DNA of 42,489 nucleotides from Vulcanimicrobiota bacterium (GTDB lineage Bacteria > Vulcanimicrobiota > Vulcanimicrobiia > Vulcanimicrobiales > Vulcanimicrobiaceae). The position numbers were made by a program, and so were the translations under genes. Location: assembly GCA_027315245.1 (NCBI GenBank), contig DAHUYK010000103.1, positions 1 through 42,489 on the forward strand, written 5' to 3'. The notes under the pieces are model-generated. The model was not told where the DNA came from. It ran no database searches and saw only the letters and a program-made list of their open reading frames with translations. Of the stretch, positions 1 to 8,053 are shown one piece after another; position 1 is the stretch's first letter; each line of letters begins with the position of its first letter.

Positions 1-437
1 GCAAGTGCCGTTGTCCCCGGGTTGAGTATCCCCGCAACGCTCCCGTCGTCGATTGATTGCGTTTGAAGGTGCCCATCGTCGCGGTACGAGTACGTGAATA
101 GCCCCGCCTGCGTGAGCGCTGAAGAACCCACGTCGATGCTCTCTTCACTTCCGTCAGCATAGTAGTGATGGGTAAGAGTTGCCGGAGAAGTGACGCCGCC
201 CCCGGTGGGATCCTGAGCCGTGGTGAGACGACCATCGGCGTCGTAGCCGTACGCCTGCGTTCCAAACGTCGACGACGTGATCGCGACGGTGCGGCCATCG
301 GGATCATAGCTCATCGTGCGACTCGGGGTCGCGTCACTGAAATGCGTCGACGCTTCGGCGCCTCGGGCGTCATAGGTAAACGTCTGGCACTCGCTCAGGG
401 CATTGCACCCCCGTCCGCACCCACCTGAGAAATATCC
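1..437 (-). pseudogene. RHS/YD-repeat protein fragment, runs off the window edge
   Basis: The minus-strand frame is open from inside the window to base 1. It encodes typical RHS/YD repeats: FTYDARG, then MSYDPDGRTVAI, then YGYDADGRL, HHYYADGSEE and FTYSYRDDGHLQTQSIDDGS. Such repeats build the beta-cage shell of secreted or surface polymorphic toxins and of wall-associated proteins. The repeat-like sequence fades out near 437. The first in-frame ATG inside the repeats is at 314. An ATG at 653 is also in frame, but it would prefix an arginine- and cysteine-rich stretch unlike RHS and would overlap the neighbouring genes. I therefore read this as a 5'-truncated remnant or a frameshifted copy. 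The C-terminal part lies outside the window. The family is fairly certain; gene status is not. Confidence 0.6.
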
Positions 438-456
438 GGCGAAAGCTGCGTAGCGC

Positions 457-630
457 TTAACGTCTGTTTCGAAAGATCTGCGCGGATTTTTCTCCGGAGG
501 CGAGGCGAAACGGTGTCTCCGCGAGCGGCGGCTGCTGCAGCTGCTGCAGGTCGGTATCTTCGACGGCGAGGCTGAAGCGCAGGCGCCAGGCGCCGAGCGT
601 AAGCGAAAAGTGGGTGCCCATGATCTCCAT
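457..630 (-). CDS. Small hypothetical protein (57 aa) coupled to the ABC permease
   Basis: The ATG at 630 lies one base after the permease stop codon (632-634), as expected for a translationally coupled last gene of the ABC operon. The product starts MEIMGTHFSLTLGAWRLRFS and continues with a glutamine/leucine run (LQQLQQPPLAETP). It has no signal peptide or membrane segment, and I recognise no family. The reading frame also overlaps the upstream open frame of the RHS fragment, so the junction may be scarred by rearrangement. The position supports it being expressed; the function is unknown. Confidence 0.4.
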   Translation of the reverse strand: MEIMGTHFSLTLGAWRLRFSLAVEDTDLQQLQQPPLAETPFRLASGEKSAQIFRNRR

Positions 631-631
631 G

Positions 632-1681
632 CTATGCCTCCAGCCGCCGCCATTGGAAGAGTGAGAGCGCCGAGTACAAGATGACCAAGCCCAGGAGCAT
701 CGCCGCACGAACGGTCGCCGACGATCCCAAGAAGCCGTACATGTAGCCGAACGCGGGGTCCGCGTCGCCGGGAGCCGTGCTGCCGGAGAGATGGATGTAC
801 GTGATCGGATTAAGCAGCATGAGCCAGCTCAAGACGACGCCGAGGTAGTGAAAGAGCGGCATCTCGGCCGATGCGAGCCCGAACGCGATGCCCGGCAGGA
901 TGAGCGCGGCGAGCCAGCCGAGCCCGATCACTGCGCCCCAGCCGCGCTTGAGCGACGCCGAAACCGCCGTCAAGAGCGCGTACCATGCGAACGGCGCGAG
1001 CACGCAGAGCGCGAGCACCGGCCACGTTTGCGCGTCGACGACGAACCGCGGCAGCTCGAAGAGCGCGGTGCAAACGACGAGAAAGACGATCGTCAGCGCC
1101 ATCGACGCGAGCATGCCGATCGCATCGACGCCGAACATGCCCAGCGCCATCCGCTCGCGAGAGAGGGGCTTCGTCCACACGACCTCGAGATGATTCGTGT
1201 TCTCCTTTGCCAGCGGCCCAGAGAGCGTCGTTGCGATGATGAACGCCACGAGCGCTGCAACCGCGAAGAGCGTGCGAATCGACATGGGCTCGTCGGTGTC
1301 GACGACGACGGTTCCGCCGTGCGGCGACGAACGGATCGAGTGCACGCCGATGCTGCCGATTTGCACATTGTGCGTCTGGTCGGTCTGGACGCCCTCGCCG
1401 GAAACCGTCACGGTCTTCCCCTTCCAGCCGTTGTCGACGATGACGATGTGATCGTGGTCCGAAGGCACGTCGATCGTCGTCTGCATCGCGCCGTCGGCGA
1501 GGCGTTCGTGCGCGATGCGAGTCCCCGGCTTGTTCGATTCGTTAACGATCCAGGTTTGCGTCCTTCCGATCTCCGCGCTGACCGCGATGCGCGCGATCAT
1601 GGCGAAGAGAAAGAACACGCCCAAAATGATCGCAAGCACGAGCAGAACCTTGCGGACGCGCAGCCATTCGACGTAGTACAT
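632..1681 (-). CDS. ABC-2 type transporter permease subunit
   Basis: A 349-residue polytopic protein. It starts with a short cytoplasmic N-terminus (MYYVEWLRVRK) and a first membrane helix around residues 12-33. An extracytoplasmic domain of about 100 residues follows, then five or so further helices in the C-terminal half (for example LFAVAALVAFIIATTLSG). This layout is that of ABC-2 family export permeases paired with YtrB/BcrA-like ATPases. The gene begins 2 bp after the ATPase stop codon, so the two are cotranscribed. The substrate cannot be read from sequence; relatives handle antibiotics, lantibiotics, sodium or lipids. The GntR gene at the head of the operon suggests induction by envelope or antibiotic stress (inference). 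Confidence 0.85.
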   Translation of the reverse strand: MYYVEWLRVRKVLLVLAIILGVFFLFAMIARIAVSAEIGRTQTWIVNESNKPGTRIAHERLADGAMQTTIDVPSDHDHIVIVDNGWKGKTVTVSGEGVQTDQTHNVQIGSIGVHSIRSSPHGGTVVVDTDEPMSIRTLFAVAALVAFIIATTLSGPLAKENTNHLEVVWTKPLSRERMALGMFGVDAIGMLASMALTIVFLVVCTALFELPRFVVDAQTWPVLALCVLAPFAWYALLTAVSASLKRGWGAVIGLGWLAALILPGIAFGLASAEMPLFHYLGVVLSWLMLLNPITYIHLSGSTAPGDADPAFGYMYGFLGSSATVRAAMLLGLVILYSALSLFQWRRLEA

Positions 1682-1683
1682 GA

Positions 1684-2586
1684 TTACGAACCCTCCACGA
1701 CGCCGGCATGGGCCGACGCCGGAGCAACGGCGTAGAGAAAGATGTCTTCGAGGTTGAGATCGATGATGCGCACACCCGTACCGCCGGCAGCCTCGAGCTG
1801 CGCGGCGATCTCAGGAGCGCCGTCGAGCGCGGTGACACGCACGATGCGCCCGCTGCGATCGATGCGGCCGACGCGCTTGTCGTTGGCGAGACCGTTGAGC
1901 GAGAACTGCTCGCTCGGGAAGATCGCTTCGACGATTTTGCGATCGGCTTTAAGATCGTCGATCGCGCCTTCGAGCGCCAGCCGGCCACGGTCGAGCACGG
2001 CGATGCGTTCGGCGGCGCGCTCGACCTGGCCGATCTGGTGCGAAGAGAAGAGCACGGTCGCACCGCGTGCCGCCTCGTTCACCATAAGGTTGAGTACGTG
2101 GCGCTGATTGACGGGATCGAGGCCGCTCGTCGGTTCGTCGAGCACGAGGAGATCCGCTTCGTGTGCGAACGCGTTGGCGACGGCGACCGCCGTCTTCATG
2201 CCTTTGGAGAGCGAGCGCACGCGCTTGTTGCGGTCGATGCCGAACATCGCCAGCAGCTCGTAGGCGCGCCCCCGCTTGAAGCGCGTGAACGCGCGCTCGT
2301 TCATCTCGACGACTTCGCTTACGCGCATCCAGTCGTAGAGCACGTCGCGCTCGGGCAAGTACACCATGCGCTCGAACAACGCCGGCGCAAGCGGTTTGCC
2401 GTCGTACGTCACGCTGCCGCCGCTCGACGCTGCGAGCCCAAGCATGCACTTGAACGTCGTCGTTTTGCCCGCGCCGTTGGGGCCGAGCAATCCGAAGATG
2501 GTGCCGCTCGGAATTTCGACCGAAAGGTCGTTCACTGCGACGAACGTGCCATAGCGTTTGCTCAAGTGCGAAATCGTTAGGTTCAT
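1684..2586 (-). CDS. ABC transporter ATP-binding protein (YtrB/BcrA type)
   Basis: A 300-residue cytoplasmic ATPase that powers the ABC-2 permease downstream. Walker A is GPNGAGKT at about residues 35-42. The signature is the LSKGM variant near 126-130 and Walker B is LLVLDEP near 146-152. An H-loop histidine follows in FSSHQ. The Q-loop region reads VYLPERDVLYDWM with E in place of Q, as is common in this exporter subfamily. About 90 extra residues after the NBD are typical of BcrA-like proteins. The start overlaps the GntR stop by 4 bp (ATGA), showing coupling. Confidence 0.93.
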   Translation of the reverse strand: MNLTISHLSKRYGTFVAVNDLSVEIPSGTIFGLLGPNGAGKTTTFKCMLGLAASSGGSVTYDGKPLAPALFERMVYLPERDVLYDWMRVSEVVEMNERAFTRFKRGRAYELLAMFGIDRNKRVRSLSKGMKTAVAVANAFAHEADLLVLDEPTSGLDPVNQRHVLNLMVNEAARGATVLFSSHQIGQVERAAERIAVLDRGRLALEGAIDDLKADRKIVEAIFPSEQFSLNGLANDKRVGRIDRSGRIVRVTALDGAPEIAAQLEAAGGTGVRIIDLNLEDIFLYAVAPASAHAGVVEGS

Positions 2587-2981
2587 CTCTCCTCCGGAAA
2601 CCAGCGGTCGAGCACCGCGTCGATGAGGCGGCGCACGTCTTCACGTGTAAGACCCATTGCCTTTGCTTCGCGTACGCTCGTCTCGACGGCGCGGCGCGTC
2701 ACGTCGCTTGCAGCGGCCTTCGTCGCGGTCGCGGCACCGTCGCCTTTGACGAATGATCCGCGGCCGGGCGCCGTTTCGATGACGCCGTCGCGCTCCAGGT
2801 CGCGGTACGCGCGCGCCACCGTGTTCGGGTTGACGGTGAGGTCGAGTGCGAGCTGCTTGACGGTCGGCAGCTGCTCGCCGTTCTGCAGGACGCCCAACGC
2901 CGCCGAGCGCTTGATCTGCTCGACGATCTGCTGGTAGATCGGCACGCCGCTGCGCGGATCGACGGTGAGCACGGCAGGCAC
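2583..2981 (-). CDS. GntR family transcriptional regulator, YtrA subfamily
   Basis: A 132-residue regulator with an N-terminal winged-helix domain: SGVPIYQQIVEQIK, then EQLPTVKQLALDLTVNPNTV as the helix-turn-helix, then GVIETAPGRGSFV as the wing. A short C-terminal helical tail ends in LIDAVLDRWFPEE instead of a large effector domain, which defines the YtrA type. Such proteins repress adjacent ABC operons. The GTG start at 2981 has a GGAG about 7 bp upstream. The 4-bp overlap with the ATPase gene and the palindrome over the upstream promoter make autorepression of the operon the simplest model. Confidence 0.9.
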   Translation of the reverse strand: MPAVLTVDPRSGVPIYQQIVEQIKRSAALGVLQNGEQLPTVKQLALDLTVNPNTVARAYRDLERDGVIETAPGRGSFVKGDGAATATKAAASDVTRRAVETSVREAKAMGLTREDVRRLIDAVLDRWFPEER

Positions 2982-2999
2982 GGTGGGACTCCGAAACCC

Positions 3000-3113
3000 C
3001 TAGAGCCTCGGGCCCCAGCCTTGGAAGAACGGGTCCTCACGCGGAAGGGCGATCGGGGCGCGGCGCTCCGTGGCATTGAAATCGGGACGGGGGCTAACAT
3101 AGGTGGCGTACAT
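3000..3113 (-). CDS. 37-aa leader ORF of the GntR-ABC operon
   Basis: The ATG at 3113 is preceded by AAGGAG with ideal spacing and lies about 28 bp after the predicted transcription start. It encodes a 37-residue peptide with no signal sequence, rich in Pro/Arg and ending FFQGWGPRL. The stop at 3000-3002 is 18 bp before the GntR start. The strong Shine-Dalgarno sequence and its place between operator and regulator argue that it is translated. It may act as a small functional peptide or a leader that couples translation. No family is recognised. Confidence 0.5.
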   Translation of the reverse strand: MYATYVSPRPDFNATERRAPIALPREDPFFQGWGPRL

Positions 3114-3138
3114 GGCGGCTCCTTGTTCTAGTTGAATG

Positions 3139-3177
3139 TTGTACTAGTACAATAGTACAAGTCCCATCTGCCGTCAA
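3139..3177 (-). promoter_or_regulatory. Promoter with overlapping GntR operator
   Basis: On the minus strand a -35 box TTGACG (3177-3172) is followed after 17 bp by TATTGT (3154-3149) as the -10. A perfect 14-bp palindrome TTGTACTAGTACAA (3139-3152) and an overlapping half-site GTACAATAGTAC (3147-3158) cover the -10 and start site. This is where a YtrA-type repressor encoded immediately downstream would be expected to bind. Confidence 0.65.
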
Positions 3178-3222
3178 GGGGTGCCGCGAAAAAATTACCG
3201 CGAGGGCAGTCCGGGACCCCTC

Positions 3223-4596
3223 CTAGCCTTGGCCCTCGAATAGGCGCAGCTCGCGGCTCGTCAGCGCGCCAAAGCGCGGGTCGTTGGCCACGAGGGTACG
3301 GTCGGCGAGGCTCATGCGATCGACGAGCCTGCGGAGTACGATGCCCCGCTCGCCGACCACCGCAAGCGCCAAGGCCAAGTCCTCCGGGCGTACCGCGCCG
3401 GTGCGAGCGACGCTCAGTTCGGATCGCGCGGTACGCAGACGGCCCAACCGCGCGTACGTGTACGCAAGCAGAGCAGCGGCTTCAGGACGGCACCCACGGC
3501 AAGAGCGCGCATAGCGCGAAAAACTCGCAACGGCCGCTTGGTACTGCCCCTGCGCTTCCTGCGCGAGGCCGAGGGTGATGAACAGCCCGTATCGCGCCGG
3601 CGCAACGGCAAGTCCTTCGCGCGCCTCGCGTATCGCCTCGCCGTAGCGATGCTGCAGATAGGCGACGGAGGCAATCCACGAGGTCGCTGCGACCGAGAGC
3701 GGATTCAGACGCTGTGCAGTCTGCAGTTCCTTTTGCGCCTCGCCGATGCGACCCACCGAGAGCAGCGCGATGCCGTACCACTCATGGGCATTGGCGTCAC
3801 GAGGAGCGAATGCAACGGCCCTCGGCAGGTACGAGAGCGCGGCATCCACGCGCTCTGCGTCGAGCGCGAGCAGTCCCAGAACGGCATACGCGCGCCCGCA
3901 TTCGGGTTCGAGGGAGAGCGCGCGGCGCACGTCGGCATTCGCGCGTCTGCGATTCTCGCTGCTGCTCGCAGGGCCGTACCCATAATCGGCGAGCAGCGCG
4001 TACGCGCTCGCGCGGCCGGCGTAGTCCCGCGCGTTTTCAGGAGCGGCTGCGATGCCGCGCGTGAAGAACACGACGCTCCGCTCGATCGAGAAGCGCGTGC
4101 GCATCGCGAGCATGAAGTTGCCCATCGCAAAGAGGCGCGCCTCGGCCGACATCGCCGGCGATGCAGCTTCGTGCGACACGCCGTACGCCCAAGCACCCGC
4201 CGCAAAGACGAGCAGCGCAGCGAGCGCGGCCGCAACGGCGCGCCCGTGATGCATCTTCGCAGGTCGCATCGGCACGCTGCTCGCCTCGATGCGGCGAACG
4301 GGCGCGGTAAAGCGATAGCCGCGCCGCGCGAGCGTCTCGATGGAAAGCTCGCAGCGGTGCGTGCGCAGCAACTTGCGCAGCACGTAAACGTTCTGCGTGA
4401 GATTCGCTTCCTCGACGTACCCCTCGGGCCAGATACGCTGGATGAGGCTGCGCTTCGACAGCACCTCGCCGGCACGTTCCACGAGGGCAAGCAGCGTCTC
4501 CACGACCTTGGGGCCAAGCGCAACCGGCGTGCCGTCGACGTAGAGCAGCAGGCGCTGCGCATCGAGCCGGAACGGACCGAACTCGTAGACGACCAT
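3223..4596 (-). CDS. ToxR/CadC-like winged-helix regulator with membrane segment and TPR repeats
   Basis: The N-terminal ~100 residues are an OmpR/PhoB-type winged helix (MVVYEFGPFRLD..., then LGPKVVETLLALVERAGEVL, then the wing ETLARRGYRFTAPV). A single membrane helix follows at about 125-145 (AVAAALAALLVFAAGAWAYG). The C-terminal ~300 residues form repeated helical pairs of TPR type (for example YAVLGLLALDAERVDAALSY, ALLSVGRIGEAQKELQTA). This is the CadC/ToxR layout, in which an outer sensor domain controls an inner DNA-binding domain. I chose ATG 4596 because family members start MxxYxFGPFRLD. A TTG at 4728 would add 44 low-complexity residues without an evident ribosome-binding site. The gene diverges from the next membrane protein. 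Confidence 0.82.
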   Translation of the reverse strand: MVVYEFGPFRLDAQRLLLYVDGTPVALGPKVVETLLALVERAGEVLSKRSLIQRIWPEGYVEEANLTQNVYVLRKLLRTHRCELSIETLARRGYRFTAPVRRIEASSVPMRPAKMHHGRAVAAALAALLVFAAGAWAYGVSHEAASPAMSAEARLFAMGNFMLAMRTRFSIERSVVFFTRGIAAAPENARDYAGRASAYALLADYGYGPASSSENRRRANADVRRALSLEPECGRAYAVLGLLALDAERVDAALSYLPRAVAFAPRDANAHEWYGIALLSVGRIGEAQKELQTAQRLNPLSVAATSWIASVAYLQHRYGEAIREAREGLAVAPARYGLFITLGLAQEAQGQYQAAVASFSRYARSCRGCRPEAAALLAYTYARLGRLRTARSELSVARTGAVRPEDLALALAVVGERGIVLRRLVDRMSLADRTLVANDPRFGALTSRELRLFEGQG

Positions 4597-4748
4597 AGCA
4601 GGAGCAGGATTCGCTCCGCTGCCTCCGGACGACTCCTTGTCCGCGGCGAGGGCCGGGACGGTGACTTCCGGCCCAATTCGATCGGGCAACGGAGGGCGAG
4701 GAGGGGACTGGCCTGCGAACGCGCCCAATAACGCCGCTCGGCCTTGCC

Positions 4749-5603
4749 ATGAACACGCGACACCTGTTTCAGTATGGCCGCGCTACGGCGTGGCTCTCCG
4801 CCAATGCAGTCGTCATCGGCGTTGCACTCGTCTTCCTCGTGCTCTTCGCGGCTTTTCTGCGCGTGACGCTGCGTCCCGGCGAAGCGGGGACGGCGCTCTT
4901 CGCCTCCGTCGTCGCATCGATCGCGGCCTTTACCATTGCGGCGCTCGGCGTCCTTGCCGCAGCGCGACGCGTCCGCGCGGCAACGACTGCGACGTCGATC
5001 GAGGTCGCAGCGATCCGCGTACAAGCCGAGTCCGATCTTGCGGCCGCACGCGAGCGCGCCGAATCCTCGATCCGCGCCGCTCAGGACGCCGTGCAGAGCG
5101 AAACTGATAACGCGGCGTTCTTCGAACGACTGCGCTTTACGCAGATGCTGCTTGACGGACGCGACGTGCGCGAACCGGCCGAGTGGCTCGATAACCTTTT
5201 TTTGACCAACCGTGGCGACATTCGCAAGATCCGCGACGAGATCAAGCGTGACCTTGTCTTCGGAAACATCGACGCAACGCGCAACGCACTCGCCATCTAC
5301 GGTGCGGTCGCGGCAATCGCCGAGTACTTTTACTCAAACCTCGTCGTGCCCGAGATCATCATGTCGCGTATGGCCGTGCGCGCGCAGCTTGCCGGCTTCT
5401 ACTTCGGCCCCGCCTTTAGCGCGCTCGGGACGATCAACCGCACCGCGTCGCAGGGCGTGCAACGATTCCTCAACGACACGAAAGCGTACACGAAGAAGAA
5501 CGAGCCGTGGCTCGAGCAGCTCGTGCCGGAGTTCTACGCGGAGAGCGAGTCCGAGAAGGGCGCCGCGTTTCCCGTCAGCGCCAGCAGCTCCGCCGGCAGC
5601 TAA
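4749..5603 (+). CDS. Membrane-anchored coiled-coil protein of unknown function
   Basis: A 284-residue protein with two N-terminal membrane helices (about 18-40 and 48-72). An alanine/arginine/glutamate-rich coiled coil follows at about 75-120 (EVAAIRVQAESDLAAARERA). A cytoplasmic helical domain contains RDVREPAEWLDNLF and a conserved-looking LAIYGAVAAIAEYFYSNLV. The layout resembles DUF4760-like proteins, but I would not assign that firmly. It is divergent from the ToxR-like regulator across about 150 bp, so it may be a target. The 3' end overlaps the convergent PaiB-like gene by 4 bp. Confidence 0.7.
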   Translation: MNTRHLFQYGRATAWLSANAVVIGVALVFLVLFAAFLRVTLRPGEAGTALFASVVASIAAFTIAALGVLAAARRVRAATTATSIEVAAIRVQAESDLAAARERAESSIRAAQDAVQSETDNAAFFERLRFTQMLLDGRDVREPAEWLDNLFLTNRGDIRKIRDEIKRDLVFGNIDATRNALAIYGAVAAIAEYFYSNLVVPEIIMSRMAVRAQLAGFYFGPAFSALGTINRTASQGVQRFLNDTKAYTKKNEPWLEQLVPEFYAESESEKGAAFPVSASSSAGS

Positions 5604-6202
5604 GCGCGCTCCATCGCGTCAGCGAGTGCTCCTCGGCCGTCCGCGCGAAGCGCGGCGATCGCGCCGCGCCGGTCGCCGGTCGTACGATTCTGCGACAGCT
5701 TATAGGCCGCTTCAAACCGTGTCACCGGAACTTCGAACGCGACGATTGCCGCGAGGAACGCTTCGAGACGTTCGCTCGAGAGCTCGTGCAGAGCCCAGGG
5801 GTTTTGCGCGCCTGCCTCGTGCCGGCGGCTGAGCGCGGCGAGCAGATCGAGCGTTCGCTCTCGATCCTCCGTGAGGCGCGGCACGCCGTACGCGTGCACG
5901 GCGATGTAGTTCCATGTGGGAACGTTGTCGCGACTTTCGTACCAACGTGGCGAAACGTACGCGTGCGGTCCCAGAAAGGCGACGAGCGCCTGCGCTCCTT
6001 CGATACTGCTCCAGTGCGGATTCGCACGAGCCATGTGCGCGCGCAGGACGATCTGAGCATCGACACGCTCCACGAGAAAAGGCAGATGCGTCGCGCAAGG
6101 TGCGCCCTGCACCGTGGTCACGAGCGTTCCGAAGGGATGCTCGGCAATGAATCGCTGCAGTTCGGCTTCGTCGTCGACGCGAAACGGAGGTGGAACGTAC
6201 AT
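5600..6202 (-). CDS. FMN-binding PaiB-like protein
   Basis: A 200-residue protein matching the PaiB / FMN-binding negative transcriptional regulator family: MYVPPPFRVDD at the start, then HPFGTLVTT, ATHLPFLVE, the diagnostic AHMARANPHW, AYVSPRWYES and VPTWNYIAVHAYG. Near the C-terminus it has AYKLSQNRTTGDRRG, where family members carry KLSQN. The family folds as a split-barrel flavoprotein. In Bacillus PaiB influences sporulation and protease genes, but most homologues are uncharacterised and an oxidoreductase role is equally possible. It stands alone on the minus strand, 52 bp from the dehydrogenase gene. Confidence 0.88.
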   Translation of the reverse strand: MYVPPPFRVDDEAELQRFIAEHPFGTLVTTVQGAPCATHLPFLVERVDAQIVLRAHMARANPHWSSIEGAQALVAFLGPHAYVSPRWYESRDNVPTWNYIAVHAYGVPRLTEDRERTLDLLAALSRRHEAGAQNPWALHELSSERLEAFLAAIVAFEVPVTRFEAAYKLSQNRTTGDRRGAIAALRADGRGALADAMERA

Positions 6203-6254
6203 CGATCATTGGCTTATCGGCCTGGGCTCGCCGGTTCCTGGCTCCTCGCCGCCT

Positions 6255-7265
6255 CTACGCCGTCGCAAGCACCATTCTGAAGCGCGCAGCGCCGCTCATC
6301 ATGCGATCGTACGCATCTTGCGCGCGCTCGAGGGGCATCGTTTCGATGTGCGCGCGAACGCCGGTGAGCACGCTGAACGCCATCGTGTCCTCCGAATCGA
6401 AGCACGTTCCCGACGCCCACGCCTTGATCGAATGCCGGCCCCCGATCATCGCCGTAGTTCTCACCGCGAGCGGCTCCGCTGAAGCGCCGACGACGAGCAG
6501 CTGCCCATCGACGCCGAGGCCTTCGAGGGCCGGCTCCATTGCCGCTGCAGCCATGACCGTCGACAGAACGACCGTCGCGCCGCCAAGCTCGCGAAGCTCC
6601 GCGCCGACGTCGACCGAACGGCTGTCGAGGTAGTGCGCCGCGCCGAGGCGATGCGCGAGCTCTGCTTTATCGTCGCCGCGCGCAATGGCAACAGTGCGGA
6701 ATCCCATTTTGGCGGCGTACTGCACGCCGAGATGACCGAGCCCGCCGATGCCGAGGATCGCCACGAGATCCCCCGCTTTCGCTCTGCTATGGCGCAGCGC
6801 GTTGAAGGTCGTGACGCCCGCGCACATCAAGGGCGCGGCGTCGATCGCGGAGAGTTCATCTGGAATGCGCGCGAGCGCAACCGCCGGTACGATCGCGTAC
6901 TCGGCGTATCCGCCATCGTAGGCGATGCCCGGAACTTGTAGGCAGCGGCAGGTGATGAAGTCACCCCGCCTGCAGCGATCGCATACTCCGCAGTGTCCAC
7001 CGTGCCATCCCACGCCGACGCGATCGCCGAGCTTCCAGCCCGATACGCCGTCGCCGAGCGCGTCGATCGTTCCGGCGATCTCGTGTCCCGGAGCGCTGGG
7101 ATAGGCGACCCCCGGCCACGTCGCGTTCACGACGAGCGCGTCGCTGTGACAGATGCCGCACGCCTCGACCCGAATCCGCACCGTACCAGGCGTTGGTTGG
7201 GGGATGTCGCGCGAGACGAGCTCGAGGCGGTGCGCTTGCGCGGACGGGACGACGGCGGCTCGCAT
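6255..7265 (-). CDS. Zinc-dependent alcohol dehydrogenase
   Basis: A medium-chain dehydrogenase of about 337 residues that oxidises alcohols or reduces aldehydes with NAD(P). Catalytic zinc ligands are visible in ACGICHSD, the GHE motif and AAPLMCAG. The structural zinc site CGVCDRCRRGDFITC has all four cysteines. The Rossmann nucleotide site is ILGIGGLGHLGVQ. The family start MRAAVV corresponds to ATG 7265. An ATG at 7271 adds two residues and a TTG at 7304 would run into the palindrome. The gene is divergent from the membrane protein/GntR pair and shares its regulatory gap. Confidence 0.92.
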   Translation of the reverse strand: MRAAVVPSAQAHRLELVSRDIPQPTPGTVRIRVEACGICHSDALVVNATWPGVAYPSAPGHEIAGTIDALGDGVSGWKLGDRVGVGWHGGHCGVCDRCRRGDFITCRCLQVPGIAYDGGYAEYAIVPAVALARIPDELSAIDAAPLMCAGVTTFNALRHSRAKAGDLVAILGIGGLGHLGVQYAAKMGFRTVAIARGDDKAELAHRLGAAHYLDSRSVDVGAELRELGGATVVLSTVMAAAAMEPALEGLGVDGQLLVVGASAEPLAVRTTAMIGGRHSIKAWASGTCFDSEDTMAFSVLTGVRAHIETMPLERAQDAYDRMMSGAARFRMVLATA

Positions 7266-7295
7266 GGTCATACGCTGCGCTTTTGTCTTATCACG

Positions 7296-7321
7296 TTGAC
7301 ACAAACTCTACTTTGTGTTAA
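7296..7321. promoter_or_regulatory. Inverted repeat operator between divergent genes
   Basis: TTGACACAAA (7296-7305) and TTTGTGTTAA (7312-7321) are inverted copies with 9 of 10 matches around a 6-bp spacer. The left arm also supplies a perfect TTGACA -35 box for plus-strand transcription. That would place the -10 (TAACGT, 7319-7324) only about 10 bp before the ATG at 7334, giving a nearly leaderless mRNA. The site is midway between the alcohol dehydrogenase gene and the membrane protein/GntR operon and could control both. Confidence 0.6.
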
Positions 7322-7333
7322 CGTCTTAGTACG

Positions 7334-8053
7334 ATGTCCACTCATGCTTCGTCTCCTGTGCTGTTCGTCTTTGCCTTCGCACTCTTCGCGGTCTGCGTGT
7401 ACGTCTTCACCGCCACGCGCCTGTCGCCCGACGACCACAGTTCGGCCAACGCACGCTACGCCGTGGCGGCTTTTTCTTTGCTGCTCGGTGTGCTCGCCAT
7501 GGTCCGCCTGCTCGCTCCGGTCGTTACCTACAGCTTACTCTGCCTCGGCATCACGAGCATCTACGCCTTCGACCTCGTCCGAGAGGAGCGCCTGCGCACC
7601 GTTCGCGTTGCGTCCCTTGCGCCCCGCGGCCGCCTCGATACAGTCCCCGCAATCTGGATTGGGATTGCCATCGCGTCGACCCTCATGCTCGTCCCATACT
7701 TTTTGCTCGGAGAAGAGGTCGTCGCTGCAAGCATCGTTACCGCCTGTGCGATCGCCATGGCGACCATCGCGTATCGCATCCTCGGTGCGCCCATGCTCCT
7801 GTGCGGCGGTGACGCCGCCGCCGAACGTCTACGCGACCGCGCGCGCCGCTCAACCCGTGTCGGCCTCACGTGCGTCGTCGCGATCGGGACGGTCTTCGTC
7901 TTCATCAGCTTCGTCAACGGCCGCCTTGCGTTCGTCACACCTGCGCAGCAAGCGCTCAACATCGCCGCGCCCGCGCTTTGGGCAGCGTTATGGATGTGGC
8001 AGAGCCTGCGCGTGCGCCGGTTGGATGCAGGCGCCAGCGCAGGCTGCGCGTGA
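7334..8053 (+). CDS. Polytopic membrane protein upstream of a GntR regulator
   Basis: A 239-residue protein made almost entirely of hydrophobic segments, about seven membrane helices (for example LFVFAFALFAVCVYVF, AVAAFSLLLGVLAMVRLLAP, AIWIGIAIASTLMLVPYFLL, VAIGTVFVFISFV). I recognise no family signature or catalytic motif. Its stop overlaps the GTG start of the GntR gene (GTGA at 8050-8053), so the regulator is translated with it. This pairing mirrors YtrA-type operons in which the regulator controls a membrane system. No Shine-Dalgarno sequence is visible before the ATG. Confidence 0.7.
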   Translation: MSTHASSPVLFVFAFALFAVCVYVFTATRLSPDDHSSANARYAVAAFSLLLGVLAMVRLLAPVVTYSLLCLGITSIYAFDLVREERLRTVRVASLAPRGRLDTVPAIWIGIAIASTLMLVPYFLLGEEVVAASIVTACAIAMATIAYRILGAPMLLCGGDAAAERLRDRARRSTRVGLTCVVAIGTVFVFISFVNGRLAFVTPAQQALNIAAPALWAALWMWQSLRVRRLDAGASAGCA

